DNA from: DATMRF01 sp035566435
Lineage (GTDB): Bacteria > Verrucomicrobiota > Verrucomicrobiia > Limisphaerales > UBA8199
Length of the DNA stretch: 64,000 nucleotides
NCBI GenBank assembly: GCA_035566435.1
Contig: DATMRF010000137.1
Span: 29,630 to 93,629, forward strand
Reading direction: 5' to 3'
The notes under the pieces were generated by a model. That model worked only from the letters and a program-made list of their open reading frames with translations, ran no database searches and had not been told where the DNA came from. Position numbers and translations under genes: made by a program. Shown here in pieces: positions 16,989 through 24,672 of this stretch (the first letter of the stretch is position 1; each line of letters starts with the position of its first letter).

Positions 16989-19067
16989 TCACACACTGCG
17001 CCCGAACTTTTTCTCCAGCTCGCGGAAGTTCATTTCGATGAGCGTCGGCCGGCCATGCGGGCAAGTGTAGGGCATGGCGCAGCGGCGCAGATCTTCAACT
17101 AGGTTCTCCAGTTCGCGTCCGGCCAGCGGATCGTTGGCCTTGACAGCGTGGCGACAGACGGTTTTGGCGACGGTGTGCTCGCCGAGGCGGAGCGAGTTGA
17201 CTTCCTGCCCCGTGCCTTTCAATTCGTCCACGAGTTCGAGCACGAACCGGCGCGGGTCGGCGGCTCTTACGAACGGCGGGAGGGCATCCAGCAAAAACGT
17301 GCGCTCACCAAATTCGCTTAAGCCGACCCCGAGGCGGGCGAGCACCGGCAACTGTTCGCGGACAAAGTTCGCATCGCGCGCGGAGAGTTCGACCGTTTCC
17401 GGAAGGAGGAGCTTCTGCGAGGGGGCCTGTTCGTTGCGCTCCAGGCGGTCGAGCATCTGCTCGAACAAGATTCGTTCGTGCGCCGCGTGCTGGTCGAGCA
17501 GGACCAGGCCGCGGTCGGATTCGAAAACGACATAGAGCCGTCCGATCACGCCGACGAGACGGAGCGGCACGCTGAGCAGAGGCAGGGGGGCGAACCGTGC
17601 TGCGTGCTGCGTGAGGCCCGGGTCGGCGGGCATTGGGGTGACGGGGGCGAGGTTTGCGTCTGAGGGCGGAGCGGCCGGGGTTGACTGGGTTAGGCCTGGC
17701 AAAGGAGCTAACTGGGTCTCGCTGGCGGGCGGCGCGGCAGGAGCCGCTGGTCTGAAGCCCATCCGCAATGGGGGTTGGGCAGCAGGACGCGTTGGGGATT
17801 CCGCCGGCGGCGGCTTTAATGCCGCGGGAAGGTTGGGCAGGCTTGTCTGCTCAGTCCGTCCTCCCACCAATGCCTCAGATTGTGGTCCGTGGTCCGTGGT
17901 CGGTGGTCCGTGGACTTGAGACTTGGGACTTGAGACCTGAGAATCTCCCGCATGGAACTCCAGCAACGCCTGTCTTACCGCTTGGGCGACGAACCGACGC
18001 ACCTCAGCTTCGCGATGGAATTTCACCTCGCGCTTGGCGGGGTGGATATTAACGTCCACCGCTGCAGGGTCCACTTCCAGGAACAGGCAGCAGACCGGGT
18101 AACGGCCTTTCATCAATGCCGTGTGGTAGCCTTCTAGCAGGGCATAATTCAGTCCGCGGTTCTCTACCGGTCGGCGGTTCACGAACAGGTGCTGGTCTTC
18201 CCGGGTCGCGCGGGCGACTCCCGGCGCGCCGATAAAGCCCCAGACCCGAAAGTTCGGAGCGCGGTCCGCCGAGTCCGGAGTGGCCGGAGTCGGTGACGCC
18301 GAGTCGAAACCGCCGGAATCGGCATCTTCGGCGTCCTGCGGCGAGGTCAGGTCCGCGGAAAAATCCACCGCGACGAGCCTTTGTTCATTGCCGTAAAGCG
18401 CGCGCAGACGCTCGCGCAACGCGGCCGAACGGCTGGCGGGCGCGGCCCCGGTTTTGACGGCGGCCAATTGCCAGACCAGGCGGCCATCCTTTTGGAACGA
18501 GAACGCCACCTCGGGAAACGCCAGCGCCGCCAGCGTCAGGTAATGCTGGATGTGGGACGACTCCGTCTCCTCCGTGCGCAGGAATTTGCGGCGGGCCGGC
18601 AAATTGAAAAAGAGCTGGCGCACCTCGATGGTCGTTCCGGGCGCGCAGCCGGCGGCTTTCACCTCGAGCATCTTCCCGCCGCTGATGATGACTTGGGTCC
18701 CCTCGGGCGAGCCGCTGTCGCGTTCGCGGGTGGTCAGCGTAAAGCGGCTGACGCTGGCGATGCTGGGCAGGGCCTCGCCGCGGAAACCCATGGTCGCAAT
18801 CGCCGCCAGGTCCTCGGCTCGCCGGATTTTGCTGGTGGCGTGGCGCTCGAGACACAGCAACGCGTCATCCCGGCTCATCCCGAACCCGTCATCGATCACG
18901 CGCATCAGGCTGCGCCCGCCCGCCTGAATTTCGAGCGTGATGCGAGCCGCCTGGGCATCGAGCGCGTTTTCAACCAGCTCCTTCACCACGCTGGCTGGCC
19001 GTTCGACCACCTCGCCGGCCGCGATTTGGTTCGCGACTTGTTCGGGCAGCAGGCGGATGCGATTCAT
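16989..19067 (-). CDS. mutL: DNA mismatch repair protein MutL, endonuclease type
   Basis: A 692-residue mismatch-repair ATPase. GHKL motifs are intact: ELVENALDAQA, DDGFGM, and HATSKI...TMGFRGEALPSIASVS. The C-terminal dimer domain has the nuclease metal motif DQHAAHERILFE (DQHAx2Ex4E), plus CRHAVKANDPL and CPHGRPT, so it should nick DNA itself rather than rely on MutH. The disordered linker (about 360-480) is rich in Pro/Ala/Ser and contains two back-to-back heptamer repeat arrays encoding residues about 376-395 (17883-17940). Because units are 7 bp, gain or loss of one would break the frame before the nuclease domain. Confidence 0.96.
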   Translation of the reverse strand: MNRIRLLPEQVANQIAAGEVVERPASVVKELVENALDAQAARITLEIQAGGRSLMRVIDDGFGMSRDDALLCLERHATSKIRRAEDLAAIATMGFRGEALPSIASVSRFTLTTRERDSGSPEGTQVIISGGKMLEVKAAGCAPGTTIEVRQLFFNLPARRKFLRTEETESSHIQHYLTLAALAFPEVAFSFQKDGRLVWQLAAVKTGAAPASRSAALRERLRALYGNEQRLVAVDFSADLTSPQDAEDADSGGFDSASPTPATPDSADRAPNFRVWGFIGAPGVARATREDQHLFVNRRPVENRGLNYALLEGYHTALMKGRYPVCCLFLEVDPAAVDVNIHPAKREVKFHREAEVRRFVAQAVRQALLEFHAGDSQVSSPKSQVHGPPTTDHGPQSEALVGGRTEQTSLPNLPAALKPPPAESPTRPAAQPPLRMGFRPAAPAAPPASETQLAPLPGLTQSTPAAPPSDANLAPVTPMPADPGLTQHAARFAPLPLLSVPLRLVGVIGRLYVVFESDRGLVLLDQHAAHERILFEQMLDRLERNEQAPSQKLLLPETVELSARDANFVREQLPVLARLGVGLSEFGERTFLLDALPPFVRAADPRRFVLELVDELKGTGQEVNSLRLGEHTVAKTVCRHAVKANDPLAGRELENLVEDLRRCAMPYTCPHGRPTLIEMNFRELEKKFGRSV
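17883..17940. repeat. Two heptamer tandem arrays inside mutL
   Basis: On the + strand TGGTCCG occurs four times head to tail (17883-17910, third unit TGGTCGG), followed two bases later by four units of GACTTGA (17913-17940; variants GACTTGG and GACCTGA). Together they encode the Ser/Pro/Gln/His-rich linker segment of MutL. The present frame is intact. Confidence 0.9.
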
Positions 19068-19086
19068 TTCTTGTACAGCGTCAAAA

Positions 19087-19227
19087 CGTTAAAAGGCCGC
19101 CAGCTTCAAACAGCTCGGTTCCAATTCTTCGCAGCCGCGTGACACGCTTCCGCCTCTTCACTCTGCCATCTTCTCACGCTTCAACGCCCCGACGCTATCA
19201 CGTTCTAACGTTTTTAACCTTTTAACG
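19087..19227. repeat. Inverted short-repeat patch upstream of mutL
   Basis: CGTTAAAAGG at 19087-19096 is complementary to CCTTTTAACG at 19218-19227. The right arm continues into CGCTTCAA repeated with an 8-bp period, which also encodes the last residues of the histidine kinase gene. The same words occur in the patch at 16891-16972, so mutL is bracketed by related repeats. The mutL promoter must be in or beyond this patch. Confidence 0.5.
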
Positions 19228-20352
19228 CTTCAACGCTTCAACGTCCTGCGCGCGCCCCGCCGCGGGTAACGCGAACTGGAAAATCGCCCCATGCCCGGGC
19301 TCGCTGCGCGCGGCCATCCAGCCTTTGTGGTCCTCGATGATCCGCTTGCTGATGGAGAGTCCCAGTCCCGTGCCGTTCGCTTTGCCGTAAGTGGCGAACG
19401 GTTCGAACAACTGGCCGGCGATTTCCGGCGCGATGCCCGGACCCGTGTCCTCGATTTCCGTCACCAGCTCGGTCGGGCGGAGCTGGAAACGCAAAATGAT
19501 CCTTCCCCCGGAAGGCATCGCTTCCGTCGCGTTATGCACCAGGTTATGAAAAACGCGCCGCAAACGTTTCGGGTTCAGCAGCAGCGCCACCGGCGGCGCC
19601 GGGTTCTCGAGTTCGAGTGTCGCGGATTTGACAGCGATTTCCGGGCGCAGCTCCTCCACTACCTGCTCCACGAACCGGGCATAGTCCATCGGCGGCAATA
19701 CCAGGTCCGGTGAGGCGCCCTGCGTGAAATCCAGGATTTCCCCGATCAGGTCGCTGATCCGGTCCACCTGCTGGCGTATATCGAGGATGGCGCGCTGCCG
19801 CAGCTCGGCCGTGCCGTGGCTGGTCGCAGCGATTTCAGCGCTAAGCCCGATGATATTCAGCGGGTTCTTCAAGTCGTGGACGATCGACCGCGCGAAGCGG
19901 CCCACCACTCCCAGCCGCTCCGCCTGCAGCACTTCGCGAAGGTACTGGCGGTTGAATTCTCTCAGCCGATGGCTGATCTCGCGCAACAGCGCTCGCGCCA
20001 GTTCCGGCGAGCTGTCCACCAGTTTGAGCATGTCGGCGCGCGCGATAAAATAAACCGTCGCGCCTTTCTGAGCCACAGCGCTCGCGGAACGCGGCTTGTC
20101 CTCGATCACCGCCATCTCGCCGAACATGTCCCCCGGCTCGCTTTTTGAAAACACCTGCCGGCCGCGGTTCCCGACCGCGACCGAAATCTCAACGACCCCA
20201 TCCTTCACGACATAAACGCCGTCGCCGGCGTCACCCTCCTTGAAAATTTCCTGGCCCACGCCAAACGTCCGCTCCTGCGCCATGCCGCGCAGTTCCGCCA
20301 GCTCCGCCGGCTTGAGTTGGCCAAAGATTTTGCTGTTCTCAAGGCTGACCAT
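19222..20352 (-). CDS. Soluble histidine kinase with N-terminal cyclic-nucleotide-binding domain
   Basis: A 376-residue cytosolic sensor kinase. Residues about 8-125 form a cNMP-binding fold (IFKEGDAGDGVYVVKDGVVEI, then GDMFGEMAVIEDKPRSASAVA, matching the phosphate-binding cassette pattern GExAxxxxxPRxAxxxA). A dimerisation/phosphoacceptor helix follows with His159 in SIVHDLKNPLNII, then a catalytic domain with the N box (HNLVHNATEAM), G1 (DTGPGI) and G2 (NGTGLGL). There is no membrane segment. cAMP/cGMP or a similar ligand probably controls autophosphorylation. No response regulator is adjacent, so the partner is unknown. Confidence 0.92.
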   Translation of the reverse strand: MVSLENSKIFGQLKPAELAELRGMAQERTFGVGQEIFKEGDAGDGVYVVKDGVVEISVAVGNRGRQVFSKSEPGDMFGEMAVIEDKPRSASAVAQKGATVYFIARADMLKLVDSSPELARALLREISHRLREFNRQYLREVLQAERLGVVGRFARSIVHDLKNPLNIIGLSAEIAATSHGTAELRQRAILDIRQQVDRISDLIGEILDFTQGASPDLVLPPMDYARFVEQVVEELRPEIAVKSATLELENPAPPVALLLNPKRLRRVFHNLVHNATEAMPSGGRIILRFQLRPTELVTEIEDTGPGIAPEIAGQLFEPFATYGKANGTGLGLSISKRIIEDHKGWMAARSEPGHGAIFQFALPAAGRAQDVEALKR

Positions 20353-20464
20353 GGCGCCACTTTAGAAAAGGTGCATGGGGTTATCAAGTTGGCATATGGC
20401 CCGACAGTATGTGGCCCGAACTTGACGCGGCGCACTCAAAAAACTACCCTCCTCAGCCGGTTCT

Positions 20465-20543
20465 GGTGGTCGTAGCTCAGCCTGGTTAGAGCCCCAGATT
20501 GTGGATCTGGCTGTCGCGGGTTCAAATCCCGTCGACCACCCCA
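20465..20543 (+). tRNA. tRNA-His (anticodon GTG)
   Basis: Acceptor GTGGTCG (20466-20472) pairs with CGACCAC (20533-20539). The extra G at 20465 faces C at 20540, the G-1:C73 pair that identifies histidine tRNA. The anticodon stem CCAGA/TCTGG encloses TTGTGGA with GTG at 20501-20503. The T arm is GCGGGTTCAAATCCCGT. CCA is encoded at 20541-20543. Confidence 0.96.
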
Positions 20544-20730
20544 CCCCCCAAATCGGGTTAAACTCATATACCAGGGTCGAACTTACGGCTTGTTCCCGAA
20601 AACAATTGTGAAACCTCGTAGGAAATTTAAAGAAGATTGTTGACAAACTTTCGCGCTCGTCTGAGGGTTGTTGGGTCCACCTGTTTCATCATTTAGCTAG
20701 AAAGCATTGAAATCGAAAATGAGGTTTCGC

Positions 20731-21240
20731 ATGAACAAACACCTTGCCACACTGACACTCGCCGCAGTGCTCGTTGCGCGGATGGCCACGGCCCAGGGCA
20801 CTTTCCAGGCTATTCTTTTGGGCTCTTCGGAGGTCGGGCCCACTGGTTCTACCGCCACTGGGATTGGAACCGTGGTACTGAATGCCGCCGGAACTCAAAT
20901 AACAGTGGATGAGAGCTGGACGGGCCTGACGGCGCCGGCCACCGCTTCGCATATTCACGGACCGGCGAGCACGAGCCAAAACGCAGGGGTCTTAATTCCG
21001 TTCAGCGGCGTGCCCGCGGCCACTGCGGGGTCCATTCCAGAGCAGGTATTCAGCATTACTCCCACTCAGGTGGGTTACCTCGAAAGCGGCCAACTCTACA
21101 TGAACGTCCATACTTCCACTTTTCCAGGAGGAGAGATACGCGGCCAGTTATTGGCGGTCCCCGAGCCGACGACTGCGGCTCTGCTGGGGCTGGGATTGGC
21201 CGCCGGAGCTTGGGGTCTGCGCAAGAAAAGGATTGGCTAG
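20731..21240 (+). CDS. CHRD-domain protein with PEP-CTERM anchor
   Basis: A 169-residue exported protein. A signal peptide (MNKHLATLTLAAVLVARMATAQ) precedes a CHRD domain (about 25-140) with the signature SHIHGPAS and the ending NVHTSTFPGGEIRGQL. The C-terminus is a textbook PEP-CTERM signal: VPEPTTAALLGLGLAAG, then an Arg/Lys cluster. In such bacteria the tail is cut by exosortase, which goes with exopolysaccharide production. ATG 20731 is preferred because GAGG lies six bases ahead; ATG 20719 and TTG 20707 are in frame. It stands alone 164 bp after tRNA-His. Confidence 0.88.
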   Translation: MNKHLATLTLAAVLVARMATAQGTFQAILLGSSEVGPTGSTATGIGTVVLNAAGTQITVDESWTGLTAPATASHIHGPASTSQNAGVLIPFSGVPAATAGSIPEQVFSITPTQVGYLESGQLYMNVHTSTFPGGEIRGQLLAVPEPTTAALLGLGLAAGAWGLRKKRIG

Positions 21241-21725
21241 CGGAGCTGTGGGTCCGGGCCGGCTGCGCGGCGGCGGAGTTGGTTCCTTCACTGGTTGCGT
21301 GAGGTTCGCCAAACTCATATCTCAATCCGGCCTTTTATCTTCGTGAACAATCGGTTGGGGGGCAACGCCGTCTTCACCATCGCCGTCATGACGGGCCCGT
21401 AAAAGCCAACCGTCCACTGTCTCCATTCTAGCCTTAACTGTCCAAAGACTCGACACCCCAGCCCCGGTCGAATAACCCCGCCGGCCCACCTCCCGCAGGC
21501 GTTTCAAACCCTTGCCCCGCCGGACTTTCAACTCGCAACTTTAAACTTTCAACTAACCCTGAGCGGCGTTGGCATAATTTAAGCTTTTGTCAATTCTCAG
21601 CCGTACTTGAGGTACCTCCAACTGTAAGGCAATGCGGGCAGAATGCGTCTGCGAGAAATACAGCCGGTTCTGCCCGCGCTTTAGGAGCACCTCGTTTTAC
21701 GGCCGAGTAAGAGAAAGCGAGTTTT
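21241..21725. other. Intergenic region with a 10-bp stem
   Basis: 485 bp without a gene. GCGGGCAGAA (21634-21643) is exactly complementary to TTCTGCCCGC (21668-21677), loop 24 nt, about 50 bp ahead of the next start codon. It could be an operator, an attenuator or a dispersed repeat. This is the junction between ordinary chromosome and the phage-derived stretch. Confidence 0.45.
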
Positions 21726-22265
21726 ATGATCGCTCACGAATCAGAAAGATCCGAGGAGCCGAACCCAGCCGCGCCTTCGCAGCAGGTCACCCTCCAGCCC
21801 ATCGTCGATAAAGGCGCCGATGCCCTCGCCCCGGACGCTGAAGAAAAAATCCTGGCGGTCCGAGTCACCAGAATGGTCATGGCCTGGAACAACGCCTCTC
21901 ACCAGGTACTCACCCTCGAGGGCGACGACGTCCTCCGCATCCCCAACCCCCATGCACCGCGCGTCCCCGAAGGCGCCACCCTCGCCAGAGTCTCAATGCA
22001 ATTCGATCTCGCAGACACACCCGAACCGGCTTCGGCAGACCTCGAACCCCCGGACAAAGCGAAGATCAGCCGGCCGAGTCACGCCCGGCGGATCGCCTCT
22101 TGGCTCCTCAAGCGCCACTTCGCCCTGCCGGGTGCCGCACTGCTTAACCAGTTCCTCATCGCTCTCGCCATCGCCCTCGCATCCTGCAACGCTGTGTTCG
22201 GCGACGACTCCCTGGACGACGACAGCGATGACGACGAAAGGGAATCCCTGTCTGCGCCGGTGTGA
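21726..22265 (+). CDS. Hypothetical protein with C-terminal hydrophobic segment and acidic tail
   Basis: A 179-residue protein that I do not recognise. The first 110 residues are polar; a basic stretch (SHARRIASWLLKRHF) leads into one hydrophobic segment (about 140-160) and a very acidic tail, DDSLDDDSDDDERE. Its stop overlaps the GTG of the next gene (GTGA at 22262-22265), so the two are translationally coupled. Position upstream of the phage head genes suggests it belongs to the same acquired block, but no phage signature is visible. Confidence 0.6.
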   Translation: MIAHESERSEEPNPAAPSQQVTLQPIVDKGADALAPDAEEKILAVRVTRMVMAWNNASHQVLTLEGDDVLRIPNPHAPRVPEGATLARVSMQFDLADTPEPASADLEPPDKAKISRPSHARRIASWLLKRHFALPGAALLNQFLIALAIALASCNAVFGDDSLDDDSDDDERESLSAPV

Positions 22266-23023
22266 ACCCAAACGGTCAACCCAAATCAGAAACACCTGCC
22301 CGGCCGGCCCCCTGGCGTTCCCTCGAAACCATGCCCGGCCTTACAGCCTGCACGGTCGACTGGCAGCAACTCACCGGCGAGCAGTTCGAGCCGTTCCGAG
22401 CCCTCTGCCTCCAGCCGACCGACTGGCTCGTCAAATCCTACACCTGCCCCCGCCACTGCGGCTGCTCTCACCGGGTAATCCTGCGCCACGACCGCACCTC
22501 GGCCGTAGGCGAGTGCCGCTGCGACCCGCCGCACTGCTCGGACATCACCCTTTCTATCGCCGCCATCACCCCGCTGGAACTGAGCTGGACCAGGCTCGCC
22601 CGCTCCCTCGCCCAAACTTTTGGGTTTCCGCCGAAATTCCTCGAACTGCCTCCTCTGGGCACGGTCCAGTTCGGAGCCTGGCCACCTGATCTCGTCCCCG
22701 CGATTCTCACGGTGCAGTGCATCCCCGACATCTTCCGCAGCGCCGTGGCCGAACTCGTAGCCGACCTCCATCGGCCCTTCATGCTATTCGCACCGACCGG
22801 CTCCTCGCTGGACGCCCGCTGTCAAACCCTGCTGGAAAACTGCGGCGCCGCCTTTTTCCCCCTCAGCACAACCACGCTTCTTAAACCAGACGGCACCCTG
22901 GTCCCGGCCCGCCCGCCAGCAGAACTGTTCGCCCGATTTAGTCCCCAACCTTCAACCTTCAACTTTCAACCGCGCCGCGGCCCCGCTTCGCCCTCCGCAA
23001 GGGCCTCGGCGTCTGGGACCTGA
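22262..23023 (+). CDS. Hypothetical protein, N-terminal half of a frameshifted gene
   Basis: 253 residues as read. Residues about 30-220 look like a real soluble domain with a possible metal site (SYTCPRHCGCSH, then ECRCDPPHCSD: Cys/His-rich). From about residue 226 the frame runs through a heptamer array (AACCTTC units, 22947-22971) and ends in junk-like Pro/Ser/Ala residues. The sequence that should follow is found in another frame: RFALRKGLGVWDLIFDGEQA from about 22988, continuing into the next entry. The gene therefore probably reads 22262-23658 with a frame change at the array. Function unknown. Confidence 0.6.
   Translation: MNPNGQPKSETPARPAPWRSLETMPGLTACTVDWQQLTGEQFEPFRALCLQPTDWLVKSYTCPRHCGCSHRVILRHDRTSAVGECRCDPPHCSDITLSIAAITPLELSWTRLARSLAQTFGFPPKFLELPPLGTVQFGAWPPDLVPAILTVQCIPDIFRSAVAELVADLHRPFMLFAPTGSSLDARCQTLLENCGAAFFPLSTTTLLKPDGTLVPARPPAELFARFSPQPSTFNFQPRRGPASPSARASASGT
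22947..22971. repeat. Heptamer array at the frame break
   Basis: Units AACCTTC, AACCTTC, AACTTTC then AACC. It lies exactly where the reading frame of the 22262-23658 gene switches. Confidence 0.8.
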
Positions 23024-23085
23024 TTTTCGACGGCGAGCAAGCCTCAATCCTCCACGAGAAAGGAGTCTTCTACGTCGCCTGGCTA

Positions 23086-23658
23086 TTGTACAACCCTCCC
23101 GAGCACCCGATCCACGCCATCGATCTCATGGCCAAAATCCCTGAAATCTACCGCCAGCAGCTTGGCCTCCCAGAACTGGTTGACCCGGCCACCGGACAAT
23201 CCGTGCCCCTGGAAAGCCACGCGCGAATTCAGGAACGCAGCCTCGCCCTCGACGACGCCCACGCCATGCGCGCCATCTACCGGAAACAAAAAGAACTCGA
23301 GGACATCCTCGATTCCAAAGACGAATCCGAACCAGTGAAAGCCGAAGCCCTCCGCGAGCTCGAAACCATCGTCGAATTCCAGCGCCAGCACGGTCGCCGT
23401 ACCGAAGACAGCGCCCAAAAGGCCGTCCGCTCCGTCCGCAGGGCCATCACCCGCTTCCACCAGAGCCTCCTCACATCACTGGACCAAAACGGCAACCCCC
23501 ACCCGGTTCTTCGCCCGTTCGCCGCCCACCTTACAGACCACCTAATCATCCCATCCGGCCGCAACCTCGGCCCCGTCGGCAGGCGCGCCCGTCGCCCCCT
23601 CGCCGGTTGCTTCACGTATGACCCACCCGCGGGCGCCATCTGGGACGGCGCACGTTGA
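23086..23658 (+). CDS. C-terminal half of the frameshifted hypothetical gene
   Basis: 190 residues from a TTG, but the frame is open and protein-like back to about 22942 (…GLGVWDLIFDGEQASILHE, then KGVFYVAWLLYNPPEHPIHA). After that comes a helical, charged region (about 50-130) with possible coiled coil (RKQKELEDILDSKDE, RELETIVEFQRQHGRR). No known domain recognised. The lack of a good start codon and the run-on upstream frame argue that this is not an independent gene but the tail of the one starting at 22262. Confidence 0.5.
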   Translation: MYNPPEHPIHAIDLMAKIPEIYRQQLGLPELVDPATGQSVPLESHARIQERSLALDDAHAMRAIYRKQKELEDILDSKDESEPVKAEALRELETIVEFQRQHGRRTEDSAQKAVRSVRRAITRFHQSLLTSLDQNGNPHPVLRPFAAHLTDHLIIPSGRNLGPVGRRARRPLAGCFTYDPPAGAIWDGAR

Positions 23659-23947
23659 CCCAGCCCGGTCCTCGCCAGATCTACCGTGTCAGGCCGGACC
23701 GGCCCGTAGACTTAGCCCTCCGCACTCTAACTCGCTCAGCCATGACACGGCGGAATCAACTCGCAGAAACCCATTAAAAATTTGCGGTTGGGGGCAGCAG
23801 CCCTTTCAACGCTCCCACGCGTGCCGCGCGAAATCGCGGGACAGAGGCTGCTCGGAGCACCACCCCGGGAAGCCTCGCTTTTATGCGCCGAGCAACCACC
23901 GGCGAATCGATGCTCTCTCAAACGGCTCAACGCCCCAGCATCGTAAG

Positions 23948-24475
23948 CTAATTGTAGCCAGACTTCACTTCGGCTTTAAAAGCATCCGATCTAAATTTGA
24001 TCTCCTGCGAAGAAAATAACATGTCATGAAGCTTATATGCCGGGACGACGGCAGCGACCCCGGAGTTCTGCGATGTGAATCGATCGGGGTAGTAACCTTG
24101 AACCACCCCAGCGAGTAAAATCGGGCTACGCCTAGCGCTCGGGGATGCGGCTAAAGATACAATGGGTGGCCCGCGACTTTTGCCGAACCAAAAGAAAACT
24201 GGCGAGCCGCTGTTGCCGGGCCATACCTCCGTTTCCATCAGATAAACGTTCTCAGCCCCATAGGGCCCTCCCGGGATTACCTCGTCCGTCACCATAGCAA
24301 GGCGCCCGAAGCGATAGATAGGAATATTCTCTTCCGCCCCATAAAATGGGGTAAACAAGCCCACAAAAAAAATATCATCCCCCTCTCGAATATGGCGCTT
24401 TCTGAATACGCTCTTGTCGGCAATGAGCTTTGAATCGAAGGAACCGAAGTTAAGTCGCGGCGCAAGATATGCAGC
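23948..24475 (-). pseudogene. Trypsin-like serine protease, C-terminal fragment
   Basis: The frame reads from about 24475 through REGDDIFFVGLF, FTPFYGAEENIPIYRFG, VTDEVIPGGP and METEVWPGNSGSPVFFWF to a stop at 23948; the first ATG/GTG inside is near 24364. GNSGSP carries the catalytic Ser of the trypsin/HtrA clan, but the upstream half with the catalytic His and Asp is missing. The break lies at about 24470, exactly where the phage portal fragment begins on the other strand. Intact readable codons across 175 residues suggest a recent truncation. Confidence 0.65.
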
Positions 24476-24672
24476 AGGCCCGCCACACCCGCCTCACGAC
24501 AGCAAAGACCGGTTTCGAAATGGGCATTCCGTTCAACGAATTGAACCGCGTTCTCGATCTCGGTTTCAAACCTATTGCGTGTGGTGACGACAGTTACCTC
24601 CCCGCAAGACTCCAAAAGGTCACCACCGCACAGCCGCTCCAGCCAAAGCAACTCCAGCTCCGCTCCGCAACA
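24469..24672 (+). pseudogene. Phage portal protein, C-terminal fragment
   Basis: 68 codons beginning MQQARHTRLTTAKTGFEMG and continuing IPFNELNRVLDLGFKPIACG, then YLPARLQKV. The pattern GFEMGIPxNELNxVLxLGFxP is typical of the end of HK97-family portal proteins. The first several hundred residues are absent. There is no stop between this piece and the prohead protease, so the two are in frame and could be read as one 365-residue product. Confidence 0.65.
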
